Assembly (NCBI RefSeq): GCF_034096925.1
Contig: NZ_JAWZSQ010000019.1
Span: 45,606-109,605 of the forward strand
Source: Patulibacter defluvii
GTDB lineage: Bacteria > Actinomycetota > Thermoleophilia > Solirubrobacterales > Solirubrobacteraceae
Reading direction: 5' to 3'
DNA length: 64,000 bases
Shown: piece by piece, positions 33,442 through 43,565 of the stretch
How positions within the stretch are numbered: the stretch's first letter is position 1
Layout of the letters: the number at the start of each line of letters is the position of its first letter
Position numbers and translations under genes: made by a program
Notes under the pieces: model-generated
Seen by the model: only the letters and a program-made list of their open reading frames with translations
What the model was told of the DNA's origin: nothing
Databases searched by the model: none

Positions 33442-34788
33442 TCAGACGAGCAGCGTGCCTTCGATGATTCCCGCCGCCCGCAGATCGCGGTACCAGCGCT
33501 CGACCGGATGGTCCTTGACGTAGCCGTGGCCGCCCAGCAGCTGGACGCCCTGCGAGCCGATCTGCATGCCCTTGTCGGCCGTCAGGCGGCGCGCCAGGGC
33601 CGCCTCGCGGGCGAAGCTCACGGCGCGGTCGGCGCGGCTGGCGGCGCGGTAGGTGACGAGCCGCAGGCCCTCGGTCTCGATCGCGATGTCGGAGACCGCG
33701 AACGCGACCGCCTGGCGGTGGCTGATCGGCTCGCCGAACGCCTCGCGCTCGTTGACGTACGGGATCACGTAGTCGAGGACCGCCTTGCAGGTGCCGGCGG
33801 CCAGCGCCGACCAGGCGATCCGGCCGAGCGCGATCGCCTCGCGGTAGACCTCGGGCTGGCCGCCGCCGAGCAGCGCGCCGGCCGGGACCTTGACGTCCTC
33901 GAGCGCCAGCTTGGCCGTCGACGCGGCCCGCAGGCCCATCGCCGGGTCGGCCTCGGTCGAGATCCCCTTGGTCTTCGACTCGACGATGAAGAACGCCGGG
34001 CCGCCCGCGCCGTTGCCGTTGCTGCCGCCCTCGAGCTGGGCCGCGACGACGAACAGCTCCGCCTCGGCCGCCCGCGGGACCAGCGACTTGACGCCGTCGA
34101 GCACGAAGCCGTCGGCCGTCCGGCGGGCGGTCGTCCGCAGCGCGAACGGGTCGAAGAGCGGCTGCGGCTCCTGGATCGCCAGCGCGGCGACCGGGACGTC
34201 CTCGCCGACGAAGGCCGGCAGGTAGGTGGCCTGCTGGTCGGCGTCGCCCCAGAGCCCGAGCGCGGTCGAGACCGCGGCCGGCGCCAGCGCCGCGACCGCG
34301 ATCCCGAGGTCGCCGTGGGCCAGCGCCTCGCCGATCAGGACCGAGGTCACCGCCGAGCGCTCCTCGACGGCGCCGCCCAGCTCCTCCGGCACGCCGAGCG
34401 TGGCCAGGCCGAGCTCGGCCGCCGAGTCGAGCAGCGCCTGCGGCGTCTTGTCGTCGTGGTCGGCCTGCTCGGCCGCCGGACGGATCTCGGCCGCCGCGAA
34501 GTCGCGCGCGGCCTCCTGCAGCATCTGCTGCTCGTCGGTCGGCGTCAGGTCGAAGAGCGCGGCGCTCTTCGAGGCGGTCTCCGGCTTCAGGCGGCCGGGG
34601 CTGGTCCGCTTCTGGGTCGCGGCGAACGTCCGGCCGACGCGGCCGGCGGTCCGGAAGCTGGTGGCCGACGCGCGCTTGAGCGCCCGATTGGCCGGCTCGC
34701 GCAGGCCCAGTCGGTCGACCACGTCCAGGCCCGCCAGGCGGGTCAGGGCGCGGATGCCGTAGGCCATTCCTCGTTCAGTGACGGTCAT
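33442..34788 (-). CDS. Acyl-CoA dehydrogenase with N-terminal extension
   Basis: A 448-residue acyl-CoA dehydrogenase with a basic N-terminal extension of about 80 residues (GMAYGIRALTRLAGLDVVDR onward) before the usual DLTPTDEQQMLQEAARDF helix. The middle beta domain (ALAIQEPQPLFDP, VLDGVKSLVPRAAEAE) lacks the common ITEP signature, and the C-terminus has HGYVKDHPVERWYRDLRA followed by IIEGT with a likely catalytic Glu. It is the first gene of a two-gene operon with the dehydrogenase at 32217. The start at 34788 is the first ATG of the conserved reading; about 100 nt of leader separate it from the promoter near 34890. The partnership and the divergent sequence suggest a specialised substrate. 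Confidence 0.85.
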   Translation of the reverse strand: MTVTERGMAYGIRALTRLAGLDVVDRLGLREPANRALKRASATSFRTAGRVGRTFAATQKRTSPGRLKPETASKSAALFDLTPTDEQQMLQEAARDFAAAEIRPAAEQADHDDKTPQALLDSAAELGLATLGVPEELGGAVEERSAVTSVLIGEALAHGDLGIAVAALAPAAVSTALGLWGDADQQATYLPAFVGEDVPVAALAIQEPQPLFDPFALRTTARRTADGFVLDGVKSLVPRAAEAELFVVAAQLEGGSNGNGAGGPAFFIVESKTKGISTEADPAMGLRAASTAKLALEDVKVPAGALLGGGQPEVYREAIALGRIAWSALAAGTCKAVLDYVIPYVNEREAFGEPISHRQAVAFAVSDIAIETEGLRLVTYRAASRADRAVSFAREAALARRLTADKGMQIGSQGVQLLGGHGYVKDHPVERWYRDLRAAGIIEGTLLV

Positions 34789-34886
34789 GTGCTGGGGAGG
34801 GTGGTCGCCCGCGCGAACGCGGTCGGGGTGGACGGCCCGTCCGTCTCCGCACGGAGCGGTGTCGGAGCGGGCGGACCGACGAATTC

Positions 34887-34899
34887 CTACCCAGGGTAG
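34887..34899 (-). promoter_or_regulatory. Promoter-associated dyad upstream of the acyl-CoA dehydrogenase pair
   Basis: CTACCC-A-GGGTAG is a perfect 6-bp-arm dyad about 100 bp upstream of the start at 34788 and between it and the convergently oriented tail of the MFS gene. On the minus strand it contains TACCCT, a -10-like hexamer, so a bound regulator would cover the promoter. The 98 nt to the start codon form a GC-rich leader with no open frame. Confidence 0.45.
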
Positions 34900-34919
34900 C
34901 AGCGCCGGCGGCGCCCGGC

Positions 34920-36392
34920 TCAGGCCGGGTCCGCCGGAACCGCCGCGACCGTCCCCGCGGGCTCGGCGTCGACCGCCGCCGTAGCCGGGGCCGGCGGGCC
35001 GTCGCGCAGCAGCAGCGCGACCACCAGCCCGCCGAGCAGCGCGAACCCGGCCGCGACCACGAACGCCCGCTCGTAGCCGCCGGTCAGCGCCGCCGGCAGC
35101 GACCGCTCGCCCCCGTCCAGCAGCGACGAGGTGCGGGTCGCGGCGACCGTCGAGAGCACCGCCAGCCCGAGCGCCCCGCCGACCTGGCGCGAGACGTTGA
35201 TGATCCCCGAGACCAGGCCGGCCTCCTGCGGCGCGGCGCCGGTGACGGCGACCGTCGTCAGCGGCACGAAGCAGAGCCCGACGCCGCTGGCGGTCACGAT
35301 CGAGGGCAGCAGCACGTCGCCGAGGAAGCTGCCGCCGACCGAGATCCGCGAGAACAGCAGCAGGCCGACGATCGCCAGCCCGTAGCCGATCAGCAGCGTC
35401 CGCCGGACGCCGATCCGGGCCACCACGCGCGCGGCCATCATCGCCCCCAGGCCCATCAGCACCGTCAGCGGCAGGAACGCGACGCCGGCCTCGAACGGCG
35501 TGTAGCCGAGCACCTGCTGCATGTAGAGCGTGAGGAAGAACCACATCGCGAAGAGCCCGGCGCTGAGCAGCGCGAAGGCGCCGTTGGCGACCGACAGCCG
35601 GCGCGAGGCGAAGATCCGCAGCGGCATCAGCGGCCGCGCCGCGACCCGGCCCTCGATCAGCAGGAAGGCGGCCACCAGCGCCAGCCCGATCAGCAGCACG
35701 CCGAGGCTCTCGAAGGCGCCCCAGCCGACGGTCTCGGTGCGCACGATCCCGTAGACGATCGCCACCAGGCCGGCGGTCACGGTGATCGCGCCGGCGAGGT
35801 CGAAGTCGCGGCCGCGGCTGGCCTCGGCCGGCTTGTCGTCGGGCAGGTCGCGCAGCGCGCGGGCGATCAGGAAGGCCCCGATCGGGATGTTCACGAACAG
35901 GATCCAGCGCCAGTTGAGGGCGTCGGTGAGGATCCCGCCGACGATCGCCCCGGCCGAGCCGCCGGCCCCGGCGACCGCGCCCCAGAGGCCCATCGCCCGC
36001 GCCCGCTCGGGCCCCTCGCGGAAGGTGGTGGTGAGGATCGAGAGCGTGGTCGGGGCGACGATCGCGCCGCCCAGGCCCTGGACCGCGCGGGCGGCGATCA
36101 GCGTGCCCTCGTCCTGGGCGACGCCGCCGACCAGCGACGCGAGCGTGAAGAGCCCGAGCCCGGCGACGAAGACCCGCCGCCGGCCGAGCAGGTCGGCCGC
36201 CCGCCCGCCGAGCAGCAGGAAGCCGCCGAAGGTGATGGTGTAGGCGTTGACCACCCACTGGAGGCCCGTCTCCGACATCCGCAGGTCGTCGCGGATCGCC
36301 GGCAGCGCGACGTTCACGATCGCGACGTCGAGGATGACCATGAACTGCGCCCCGCAGACGAGCAGCAGGACGGCACGGGCACGACTGGACAA
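34920..36392 (-). CDS. MFS drug-efflux transporter (DHA2 family, 14 helices)
   Basis: A 490-residue major facilitator of the EmrB/QacA type with about 14 transmembrane helices. Signature stretches: FMVILDVAIVNVALPAI (helix 1), LQWVVNAYTI, GGRAADLLGRRRVF (motif A), RAVQGLGGAIVAP (motif B/C region) and WRWILFVNIPIG. It should export drugs or other hydrophobic compounds by proton antiport. The start codon is TTG at 36392, supported by GGAGAA 6 nt upstream and by the conserved MSSRARA-LLLVCGAQF beginning; the nearest in-frame ATG would delete helix 1. A paralogue lies at 38195-39667. There is no regulator next to it. Confidence 0.9.
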   Translation of the reverse strand: MSSRARAVLLLVCGAQFMVILDVAIVNVALPAIRDDLRMSETGLQWVVNAYTITFGGFLLLGGRAADLLGRRRVFVAGLGLFTLASLVGGVAQDEGTLIAARAVQGLGGAIVAPTTLSILTTTFREGPERARAMGLWGAVAGAGGSAGAIVGGILTDALNWRWILFVNIPIGAFLIARALRDLPDDKPAEASRGRDFDLAGAITVTAGLVAIVYGIVRTETVGWGAFESLGVLLIGLALVAAFLLIEGRVAARPLMPLRIFASRRLSVANGAFALLSAGLFAMWFFLTLYMQQVLGYTPFEAGVAFLPLTVLMGLGAMMAARVVARIGVRRTLLIGYGLAIVGLLLFSRISVGGSFLGDVLLPSIVTASGVGLCFVPLTTVAVTGAAPQEAGLVSGIINVSRQVGGALGLAVLSTVAATRTSSLLDGGERSLPAALTGGYERAFVVAAGFALLGGLVVALLLRDGPPAPATAAVDAEPAGTVAAVPADPA

Positions 36393-36556
36393 GGGCGTTC
36401 TCCGGGGGTGGGACGGGGCGGGACGGCGGCTCTACTCCAGCAGACGAACGGGAGCGGCCCGTGGGGACGGCCCCGGACGCGGAACCGCCCGCCCCCGCGC
36501 TCGGCGGGGACGGGCGGTCGGCGGGCGCGTGACCGGCGACGGTCCGCGCGCGACGT

Positions 36557-36593
36557 CGTCGTCGCCGCGGCCACGCGGGCCGCGGCGACGACG
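36557..36593 (-). terminator. Terminator of the superoxide dismutase gene
   Basis: A perfect 16-bp stem, CGTCGTCGCCGCGGCC (36557-36572) pairing with 36578-36593, with a 5-nt loop ACGCG, starts 8 bp after the sod stop codon on the minus strand. No T-run follows. It separates sod from the MFS gene downstream. Confidence 0.7.
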
Positions 36594-36601
36594 GACGGGG
36601 A

Positions 36602-37204
<603 letters not shown>

Positions 37205-37262
37205 GAGGAGCTCCTCGGAAATGGTCTGGCTCGCCGTTTCACGAGCGAAACGGGCACTAGAA

Positions 37263-37292
37263 AAGGTAGTACTGGCTGTCTATATTTGTCAA
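37263..37292 (-). promoter_or_regulatory. Promoter of sodA overlapping the SufR-like promoter
   Basis: On the minus strand the -35 TTGACA (37287-37292) and the -10 TACCTT (37263-37268) are 18 bp apart, a near-consensus housekeeping promoter. On the plus strand TATATT (37281-37286) is a good -10 for the SufR-like gene, 13 nt before its GTG at 37300. The two promoters therefore overlap, and one bound regulator could control both. Confidence 0.7.
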
Positions 37293-37299
37293 ACCGATC

Positions 37300-38034
37300 G
37301 TGCCCGACCGATCCGCCCCCCAGCCGACCCGCGCCACCCACTCGGCGCTCGACGAGCTGCCGGCCTCGCGCCGGGCGCTGCTCGTCGCCCTCCGCAAGCG
37401 CGGCGAGTCGGGCGCCGACGCGCTCGCCGCGGCGCTCGGCGTGACCCCCAGCGCCGTCCGCCAGCAGCTGCGCGGGCTGGTCGCCGCCGGGCTCGTCGCC
37501 CACCGTGACGAGCGTCCCGGCCCCGGTCGCCCGCGGCGGCTCTACCGGCTCGGCCCGGCCGCCGACGGGCTCTTCCCGAAGACCTACGGCGAGCTGACCG
37601 TCGAGCTGCTCGACTACGTCCGCGACGAGGACCCGGAGCTGGTGCCGCGGCTGTTCGAGCGCCGCCGCCAGGCGCGCGTGGCCCGCGCGACCGAGCGGCT
37701 GGCCGGCCGCGCCTTCGACGAGCGGGTCGCCGAGCTGGCCCGGATCCTCGACGAGGACGGCTACCTGGCCGACTTCGAGCGGACCGCCGACGGCGGCTAC
37801 CGGGTGACCGAGCACAACTGCGCGATCCTGGCCGTGGCCAGCGACCACGGCCCCGCCTGCTCGAGCGAGATCAGCTTCCTGCGCGAGACGATGCCCGACG
37901 CCGACATCCGCCGGGTCTCGCACATCCTCAGCGGCTCCCACGCCTGCGTCTACGAGCTGCGCGAGCGGTCGGCCGACGGCGCCGACCACCCCGAGCGGGA
38001 CGTCGGGCCGACCGCCCTCCCGCCCGGGCGCTGA
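37300..38034 (+). CDS. SufR-like iron-sulfur transcriptional regulator
   Basis: A 244-residue regulator. The N-terminal winged helix (about 20-85: GADALAAALGVTPSAVRQQL, then GLVAHRDERPGPGRPRRLYRL) is of the ArsR/DeoR-like type used by SufR. The C-terminal half carries Cys174, Cys187 and Cys216 with the pattern C-x12-C-x28-C, in TEHNCAILAVA, PACSSE and HACVYEL. Cyanobacterial SufR, as I recall it, has C-x12-C-x13-C-x14-C; the spacing agrees exactly but the third position here is Ala201. It probably binds an Fe-S cluster and senses redox or iron. No suf genes lie nearby; the divergent neighbour is sodA. The start is GTG at 37300. Confidence 0.8.
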   Translation: MPDRSAPQPTRATHSALDELPASRRALLVALRKRGESGADALAAALGVTPSAVRQQLRGLVAAGLVAHRDERPGPGRPRRLYRLGPAADGLFPKTYGELTVELLDYVRDEDPELVPRLFERRRQARVARATERLAGRAFDERVAELARILDEDGYLADFERTADGGYRVTEHNCAILAVASDHGPACSSEISFLRETMPDADIRRVSHILSGSHACVYELRERSADGADHPERDVGPTALPPGR

Positions 38035-38085
38035 GAAGAACTTCGCGGCGGCTGTCGATCCTGCGATCCGCCGTTCGTCGGAGGG

Positions 38086-38155
38086 GTAGGACCACCGCCG
38101 CGGAACCGCCTCCTCGATCTCGAGCGATGAGTTCCGCGACCGGGCCCGGTCCTAC
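38086..38155. repeat. Nested inverted repeat between the SufR-like and MFS genes
   Basis: Two perfect 8-bp arm pairs are nested: GTAGGACC (38086-38093) with GGTCCTAC (38148-38155), and CGCGGAAC (38099-38106) with GTTCCGCG (38131-38138). A weaker inner pair, CTC-x-TCG with CGA-x-GAG, closes on ATCTCGAG. The structure starts 52 bp after the SufR-like stop and ends 39 bp before the MFS start. It could be a terminator, an mRNA leader structure or a multi-site operator; no T-run follows it. Confidence 0.55.
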
Positions 38156-38194
38156 GACCGACGGAACCCGAACAGACCGCCAGGAGCCACCCCG

Positions 38195-39667
38195 ATGTCC
38201 CCACAGACCCTCAGCGAGCGCCACCGCTGGCTCGCCCTCTACGTCCTCTGCGCCGGCGTCCTCATGATCGTGCTCGACGCCACGATCGTGAACGTCGCCC
38301 TGCCCTCGATCAAGCAGGACCTCGGGTTCTCCGACGGCAGCCTCTCGTGGGTCGTCAACGCCTACCTGATCGCCTTCGGCGGCCTGCTGCTGCTCGCCGG
38401 CCGGCTCGGCGACCTCTTCGGCCAGCGGCGGATCTTCCTGCTCGGCTTGACCGCCTTCACCGTCTCCTCGCTGCTCTGCGCCGTGGCCCAGAACCAGGGG
38501 ATGCTGATCGGCGCCCGCTTCGTCCAGGGCCTCTCCGGCGCGCTCGCCTCGGCCGTCGTGCTGGGGATGATCGTGACGATGTTCCCCGAGCCGAAGGAGC
38601 AGGCGAAGGCGATCGGCGTCTACGGCTTCGTCGCCTCCGCCGGCGGCTCGATCGGGCTGCTGGCCGGCGGCGTCCTGACCCAGGCGATCAGCTGGCACTG
38701 GATCTTCTTCATCAACGTCCCGATCGGGATCGTGACGATCGTCCTCGCCCGCCGGCTGGTGGCCGACGCGCCCGGCCTCGGCCGCCAGGCCGGCGCCGAC
38801 ATCCCCGGCGCGGCGCTCCTGACCGGCGGCCTGATGGTCGGCGTCTACGCGATCGTCGGGATCGAGCGCCACGGCGCCGGGTCGTTCCAGACCCTCGGCC
38901 TGGGCGCGCTGGCGATCGCCCTGATCGCCGCCTTCCTCGTCCGCCAGGGCCGGATCGCCAACCCGCTGATGCCGCTGCGGCTGTTCCGCTCGCGGAGCGT
39001 CGTCGGGGCCAACGTGGTGATGGCGCTGCTGGTGGTCGGGATGTTCTCGATGTTCTTCCTCGGCGCGCTCTACATGCAGCAGGTGCTCCACTACGACGCG
39101 CTCGAGGTCGGGCTGGCGTTCCTGCCCTCGACGATCGTGATGGGCGCGATGTCGCTCCGCGGCGCCGCCTGGTTCACGCTCCGGTTCGGGGCCAAGACGG
39201 CCCTGATCACCAGCCTCGTCTCGATCATGATCGGGCTGCTGCTGTTCGCCCAGACGCCGACCGACGGCCGCTACCTGGTCGACGTGCTGCCGGCGATGAT
39301 GTTCATCGGCTTCGGCGCCGGGCTCAGCTTCCCGCCGATGATGACGCTGGCGATGTCGGACGCGACCCCCAGCGACTCGGGGCTGGCGTCGGGCCTGATC
39401 AACACCACCGTCCAGGTCGGCGGGGCGATCGGCCTGGCCGTGCTGGCGACGCTGGCCAGCGAGCGCACGAGCGGCCTGCGGGCCGACGGCGAGGCGGCCA
39501 ACGTGGCGCTCAACTCCGGCTACCACCTGGCCTACCTGGCCGGGGCCGGGTTCGTCGCGGCGGCGATCGTCTTCGCCGCGCTGGTCCTGCGCTCGGCGCC
39601 GGCGGGCGGGCCGGGCGCGGCCGAGGCGGTCGTCGAGGGCGACGTCTCCGCCGCCTCCGCCGGCTGA
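38195..39667 (+). CDS. MFS drug-efflux transporter (DHA2 family)
   Basis: A 490-residue, about 14-helix major facilitator of the EmrB/QacA type. LMIVLDATIVNVALPSI, LSWVVNAYLIAFGG, AGRLGDLFGQRRIF (motif A), ARFVQGLSGALASAVVLG and WHWIFFINVPIG are typical. It is a paralogue of the transporter at 34920-36392 and belongs to the same subfamily; export of drugs or metabolites is likely, the substrate is unknown. ATG at 38195 has CAGGAG 9 nt upstream. The unusual nested inverted repeat lies in its leader or promoter. It ends at a bidirectional terminator shared with the convergent aminotransferase gene. Confidence 0.9.
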   Translation: MSPQTLSERHRWLALYVLCAGVLMIVLDATIVNVALPSIKQDLGFSDGSLSWVVNAYLIAFGGLLLLAGRLGDLFGQRRIFLLGLTAFTVSSLLCAVAQNQGMLIGARFVQGLSGALASAVVLGMIVTMFPEPKEQAKAIGVYGFVASAGGSIGLLAGGVLTQAISWHWIFFINVPIGIVTIVLARRLVADAPGLGRQAGADIPGAALLTGGLMVGVYAIVGIERHGAGSFQTLGLGALAIALIAAFLVRQGRIANPLMPLRLFRSRSVVGANVVMALLVVGMFSMFFLGALYMQQVLHYDALEVGLAFLPSTIVMGAMSLRGAAWFTLRFGAKTALITSLVSIMIGLLLFAQTPTDGRYLVDVLPAMMFIGFGAGLSFPPMMTLAMSDATPSDSGLASGLINTTVQVGGAIGLAVLATLASERTSGLRADGEAANVALNSGYHLAYLAGAGFVAAAIVFAALVLRSAPAGGPGAAEAVVEGDVSAASAG

Positions 39668-39681
39668 ACCGGGGGGGCTCC

Positions 39682-39710
39682 GGTGCGGGTCGCGCGACGC
39701 GGCCCGCACC
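39682..39710. terminator. Bidirectional terminator hairpin
   Basis: GGTGCGGG-T-CGCG (39682-39694), loop CGA, CGCG-G-CCCGCACC (39698-39710) forms a 13-bp stem with one T-G pair, exactly between the convergent MFS (stop 39667) and aminotransferase (stop 39720) genes. It can serve both transcripts. Confidence 0.7.
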
Positions 39711-39719
39711 GTCGCGGTC

Positions 39720-41105
39720 TCAGGACATCAGGTCCGAGGCCAGCTCGTCGAAGGCGCCGACGTAGGCGTCGACGGCCTCCTCGGTGTGGGTCACCGAGAG
39801 CGTCCACTCCTCCTCGCGACCCGGGGTCATGAAGATCCCGCGGTTCATGTTGAAGAGCCACGCCAGGTCGCTCAGCTCGGCGTCCTGGTTGGCCTTGAAC
39901 GAGGCGTAGTCGGTGATCTTGGTCGGCGAGAAGGTGACGCAGCCCTTCGAGCCGACGCCGATCGCGTAGCCGGGCAGGCCGTACTTCTGGATCACCATCT
40001 GGCAGCCGTCGACGATCCGGCTGTTGAGCGCGTCGAGGTGGGCGTAGGCCTCGGGGGTCAGGACCTCGGTCAGGTTGGCGCGGGTGGCGGCGACGCCGAG
40101 CGGGTTCCCGTTGTAGGTGCCGACCTGGTAGACGGAGCCGTCCTTGACCACCGACATGACCTCCTCGGAGCCGCCGATCGCGCCCATCGGCAGGCCGGCG
40201 CCGAGCGCCTTGGCCAGGGTCACCATGTCGGGGGTCACGCCCCACTTGTCGGTCGCGCCGCCGGGGGCGATGCAGAGGCCGGTCTTGACCTCGTCGAAGA
40301 TCAGGACGATGCCGTGCTTCCTCGTGATGTCGCGCACGGCCTGGAGGTAGCCGTCCTCGGGCAGGACGACGCCGAGGTTCATCATCGCCGCCTCCATGAT
40401 CACGCAGGCCGGCTTGCGGTCCTCGGCGATCAGCTTCTCGATCCGCCGCTCCATCGCCCCGGCGTCGTTGAAGGGCACGGCGACGGTCATCTCGACGGTC
40501 GCCTGCGGGATGCCGGCGCCGTAGGGCAGCGAGGCGAGGTCGTCCGGCTCGCCGATCTTGTCGTACTCGACGCCGATCGAGACCATCACCGTGTCGTGGT
40601 GGCCGTGGTAGCTGCCGAAGATCTTCATCACCGTGTCGCGGCCGGTGTAGGCGCGCGCGATCCGGATCGCGTCCATCGTCGACTCGGAGCCGGAGTTCGT
40701 GTAGCGCCACTGCGGCAGGCCCCAACGGCGGACCAGCTCCTCGGCGACGACGATCGCGTCCTCGGTCGGGGCGGCGAAGTGGGTGCCCTTCTCGTAGCGC
40801 TCCTGGATCGCGCGGCCGACCGCGGGATGGGCGTGGCCCTGGACCATCGAGCCGAAGCCGTTGTGGAAGTCCCACATCTCGTTGCCGTCGACGTCCCAGA
40901 CGCGCGGGCCCTCGCCCCGCTCCAGGTAGATCGGCCACGGATCGCGCAGCTGGTACGAGGACGCGACGCCGCCCGAGAGCGACTGGTTGGCGCGCCGGTA
41001 CATCTCGGCCGACTGGCCGGTGCGCTCGTTGAGGGCGCGCTCCTCGCGCTTGATCAGCTCCTGGATGCGCTGGCGGTCGATCGGCGGGGCGGCGGAGGTG
41101 CTCAT
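39720..41105 (-). CDS. Class III aminotransferase, glutamate-1-semialdehyde aminomutase-like
   Basis: A 461-residue PLP enzyme of aminotransferase class III. The domain order fits the HemL group: N-terminal SGGVASSYQLRDPWPIYLERGEGPRVWDVDG, the GSYHGHHD motif, IFDEVKTGLCIAPGG with the pyridine-binding Asp, and TLAKALGAGLPMGAIGG with the PLP lysine. HemL converts glutamate-1-semialdehyde to 5-aminolevulinate, but many actinobacterial relatives with this sequence style act on other amino compounds, and no tetrapyrrole genes are near, so hemL is not assigned. The GATCAT hexamer 7 nt before the ATG overlaps a dyad at 41112-41126, implying a repressible, leaderless promoter. Confidence 0.82.
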   Translation of the reverse strand: MSTSAAPPIDRQRIQELIKREERALNERTGQSAEMYRRANQSLSGGVASSYQLRDPWPIYLERGEGPRVWDVDGNEMWDFHNGFGSMVQGHAHPAVGRAIQERYEKGTHFAAPTEDAIVVAEELVRRWGLPQWRYTNSGSESTMDAIRIARAYTGRDTVMKIFGSYHGHHDTVMVSIGVEYDKIGEPDDLASLPYGAGIPQATVEMTVAVPFNDAGAMERRIEKLIAEDRKPACVIMEAAMMNLGVVLPEDGYLQAVRDITRKHGIVLIFDEVKTGLCIAPGGATDKWGVTPDMVTLAKALGAGLPMGAIGGSEEVMSVVKDGSVYQVGTYNGNPLGVAATRANLTEVLTPEAYAHLDALNSRIVDGCQMVIQKYGLPGYAIGVGSKGCVTFSPTKITDYASFKANQDAELSDLAWLFNMNRGIFMTPGREEEWTLSVTHTEEAVDAYVGAFDELASDLMS

Positions 41106-41111
41106 GGACTT

Positions 41112-41126
41112 GATGATCCCATCATC
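41112..41126. promoter_or_regulatory. Dyad over the aminotransferase promoter
   Basis: GATGAT-CCC-ATCATC is a perfect 6-bp-arm inverted repeat starting 7 bp upstream of the aminotransferase start. It overlaps the presumed -10 (GATCAT on the minus strand, 41113-41118), so it is a plausible operator. The regulator is unknown. Confidence 0.45.
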
Positions 41127-41300
41127 GGTTGCCGTTGGCGGTGCGACGCGAGGCGGGCTCGCGCGGCACCTGGCGCGAGGCTAGCGCCGGACCGGCGGCC
41201 TGGCCAGCGACAGGGCGCCGATCCGCGAGCCGATCGAGCGGACGGACCGTCGACGGCCGCCGCGCGTGACCCGCCGGAGGCGCTGTGGCAGGCTGGGGCG

Positions 41301-42611
<1,311 letters not shown>

Positions 42612-42659
42612 GCCGCGCCGGTGCTCGCGCTCCGGCGCCCGATCGGGCAGGCTGGGCCG

Positions 42660-43475
42660 ATGGAGCTGCGCGAGAAGGTCGTGGTCGTCACCGGCGGGGC
42701 GTCGGGGATCGGGCGGGCGCTGGCCCGCCGGTTCGTGGCCGAGGGCGCCCGCGGCGTGGTCGTGGCCGACCTCGACGGGCGCGGCGCGGCGGCGGTCGCG
42801 GAGGAGATCGGGCCGGCCGCGCGGGCGATCGGCGGCGACGCCGCGAGCGAGCGGGACGTCCGCGCGGCGATCGACCTGGCCCGCGACGCGTTCGGCCCGG
42901 TCGACCTCTACTGCGCCAACGCCGGCGTCGCCGTCGGCGAGGACGAGCAGGTGGCCGAGGACGTCTGGGACATCGCCTTCGCCGTCAACGTCCGCGCGCA
43001 CGTGATCGCCGCCCGGCTGCTGGTGCCCGAGTGGCTGGAGCGCGGCGGCGGCCACTTCCTCAGCACCGCCTCGGCGGCCGGGCTCCTGACCCAGATCGGC
43101 TCGGCGCCCTACGCGGTCACCAAGCACGCCGCGGTCGCCTTCGCCGAGTGGCTGGCCGTGACCTACGGCGACCGCGGGATCGGCGTCAGCTGCCTCTGCC
43201 CGATGGGCGTCGACACCCCGCTGCTGCACGGCGCCGGCGCGGGCACGGACGAGTCGCCCGGCGCCACCCGCGCCAGCGCCGTCGTCAAGGCCGCCGGCGA
43301 CGTGCTGCCGGCCGAGGCGGTCGCCGAGACGGTGGTCGAGGGCCTGGCCGACGGCCGCTTCCTGATCCTGCCCCACCCCGAGGTGCTGACCTACTTCCGC
43401 CAGAAGGGCAGCGACTACGACCGCTGGCTGGCGGGGATGCGGCGGCTGCAGGCGCACATCAGCGGGATCGACTGA
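42660..43475 (+). CDS. SDR-family oxidoreductase
   Basis: A 271-residue short-chain dehydrogenase. The motifs are TGGASGIGR (residues 11-19), VVVADLDGRG with Asp for NAD(H) preference, CANAG in place of NNAG, STASAAGLL with the catalytic Ser, and YAVTKHA with Tyr and Lys. The end, EVLTYFRQKGSDYDRWLAGMRR, is typical of actinobacterial SDRs. The substrate is unknown. ATG at 42660 has CAGGCT 6 nt upstream and no Shine-Dalgarno sequence, the same arrangement as pepT. About 60 bp after its stop a separate transcription unit for a candidate small RNA begins. Confidence 0.88.
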   Translation: MELREKVVVVTGGASGIGRALARRFVAEGARGVVVADLDGRGAAAVAEEIGPAARAIGGDAASERDVRAAIDLARDAFGPVDLYCANAGVAVGEDEQVAEDVWDIAFAVNVRAHVIAARLLVPEWLERGGGHFLSTASAAGLLTQIGSAPYAVTKHAAVAFAEWLAVTYGDRGIGVSCLCPMGVDTPLLHGAGAGTDESPGATRASAVVKAAGDVLPAEAVAETVVEGLADGRFLILPHPEVLTYFRQKGSDYDRWLAGMRRLQAHISGID

Positions 43476-43530
43476 GCGTCTGGTGGCCTACGCGATCACC
43501 AACGGCACCCCCCCGGACGGGCGATCGGAC

Positions 43531-43559
43531 TGGTCACGCGTCGTCCCATCAGGCACAAT
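43531..43559 (+). promoter_or_regulatory. Candidate promoter of a small RNA
   Basis: A -35-like TGGTCA (43531-43536) and a -10-like CACAAT (43554-43559) are separated by exactly 17 bp in the 289-bp gap between the SDR and acyl-CoA synthetase genes. Transcription would start near 43566 and run into two hairpins. Confidence 0.4.
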
Positions 43560-43565
43560 GGAGCG

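Noticed and set aside
39720..41105. Assignment of the aminotransferase as hemL proper.
   Set aside because: The family resemblance is clear but no tetrapyrrole genes are present, and the subgroup includes other activities; only a HemL-like label is supported.
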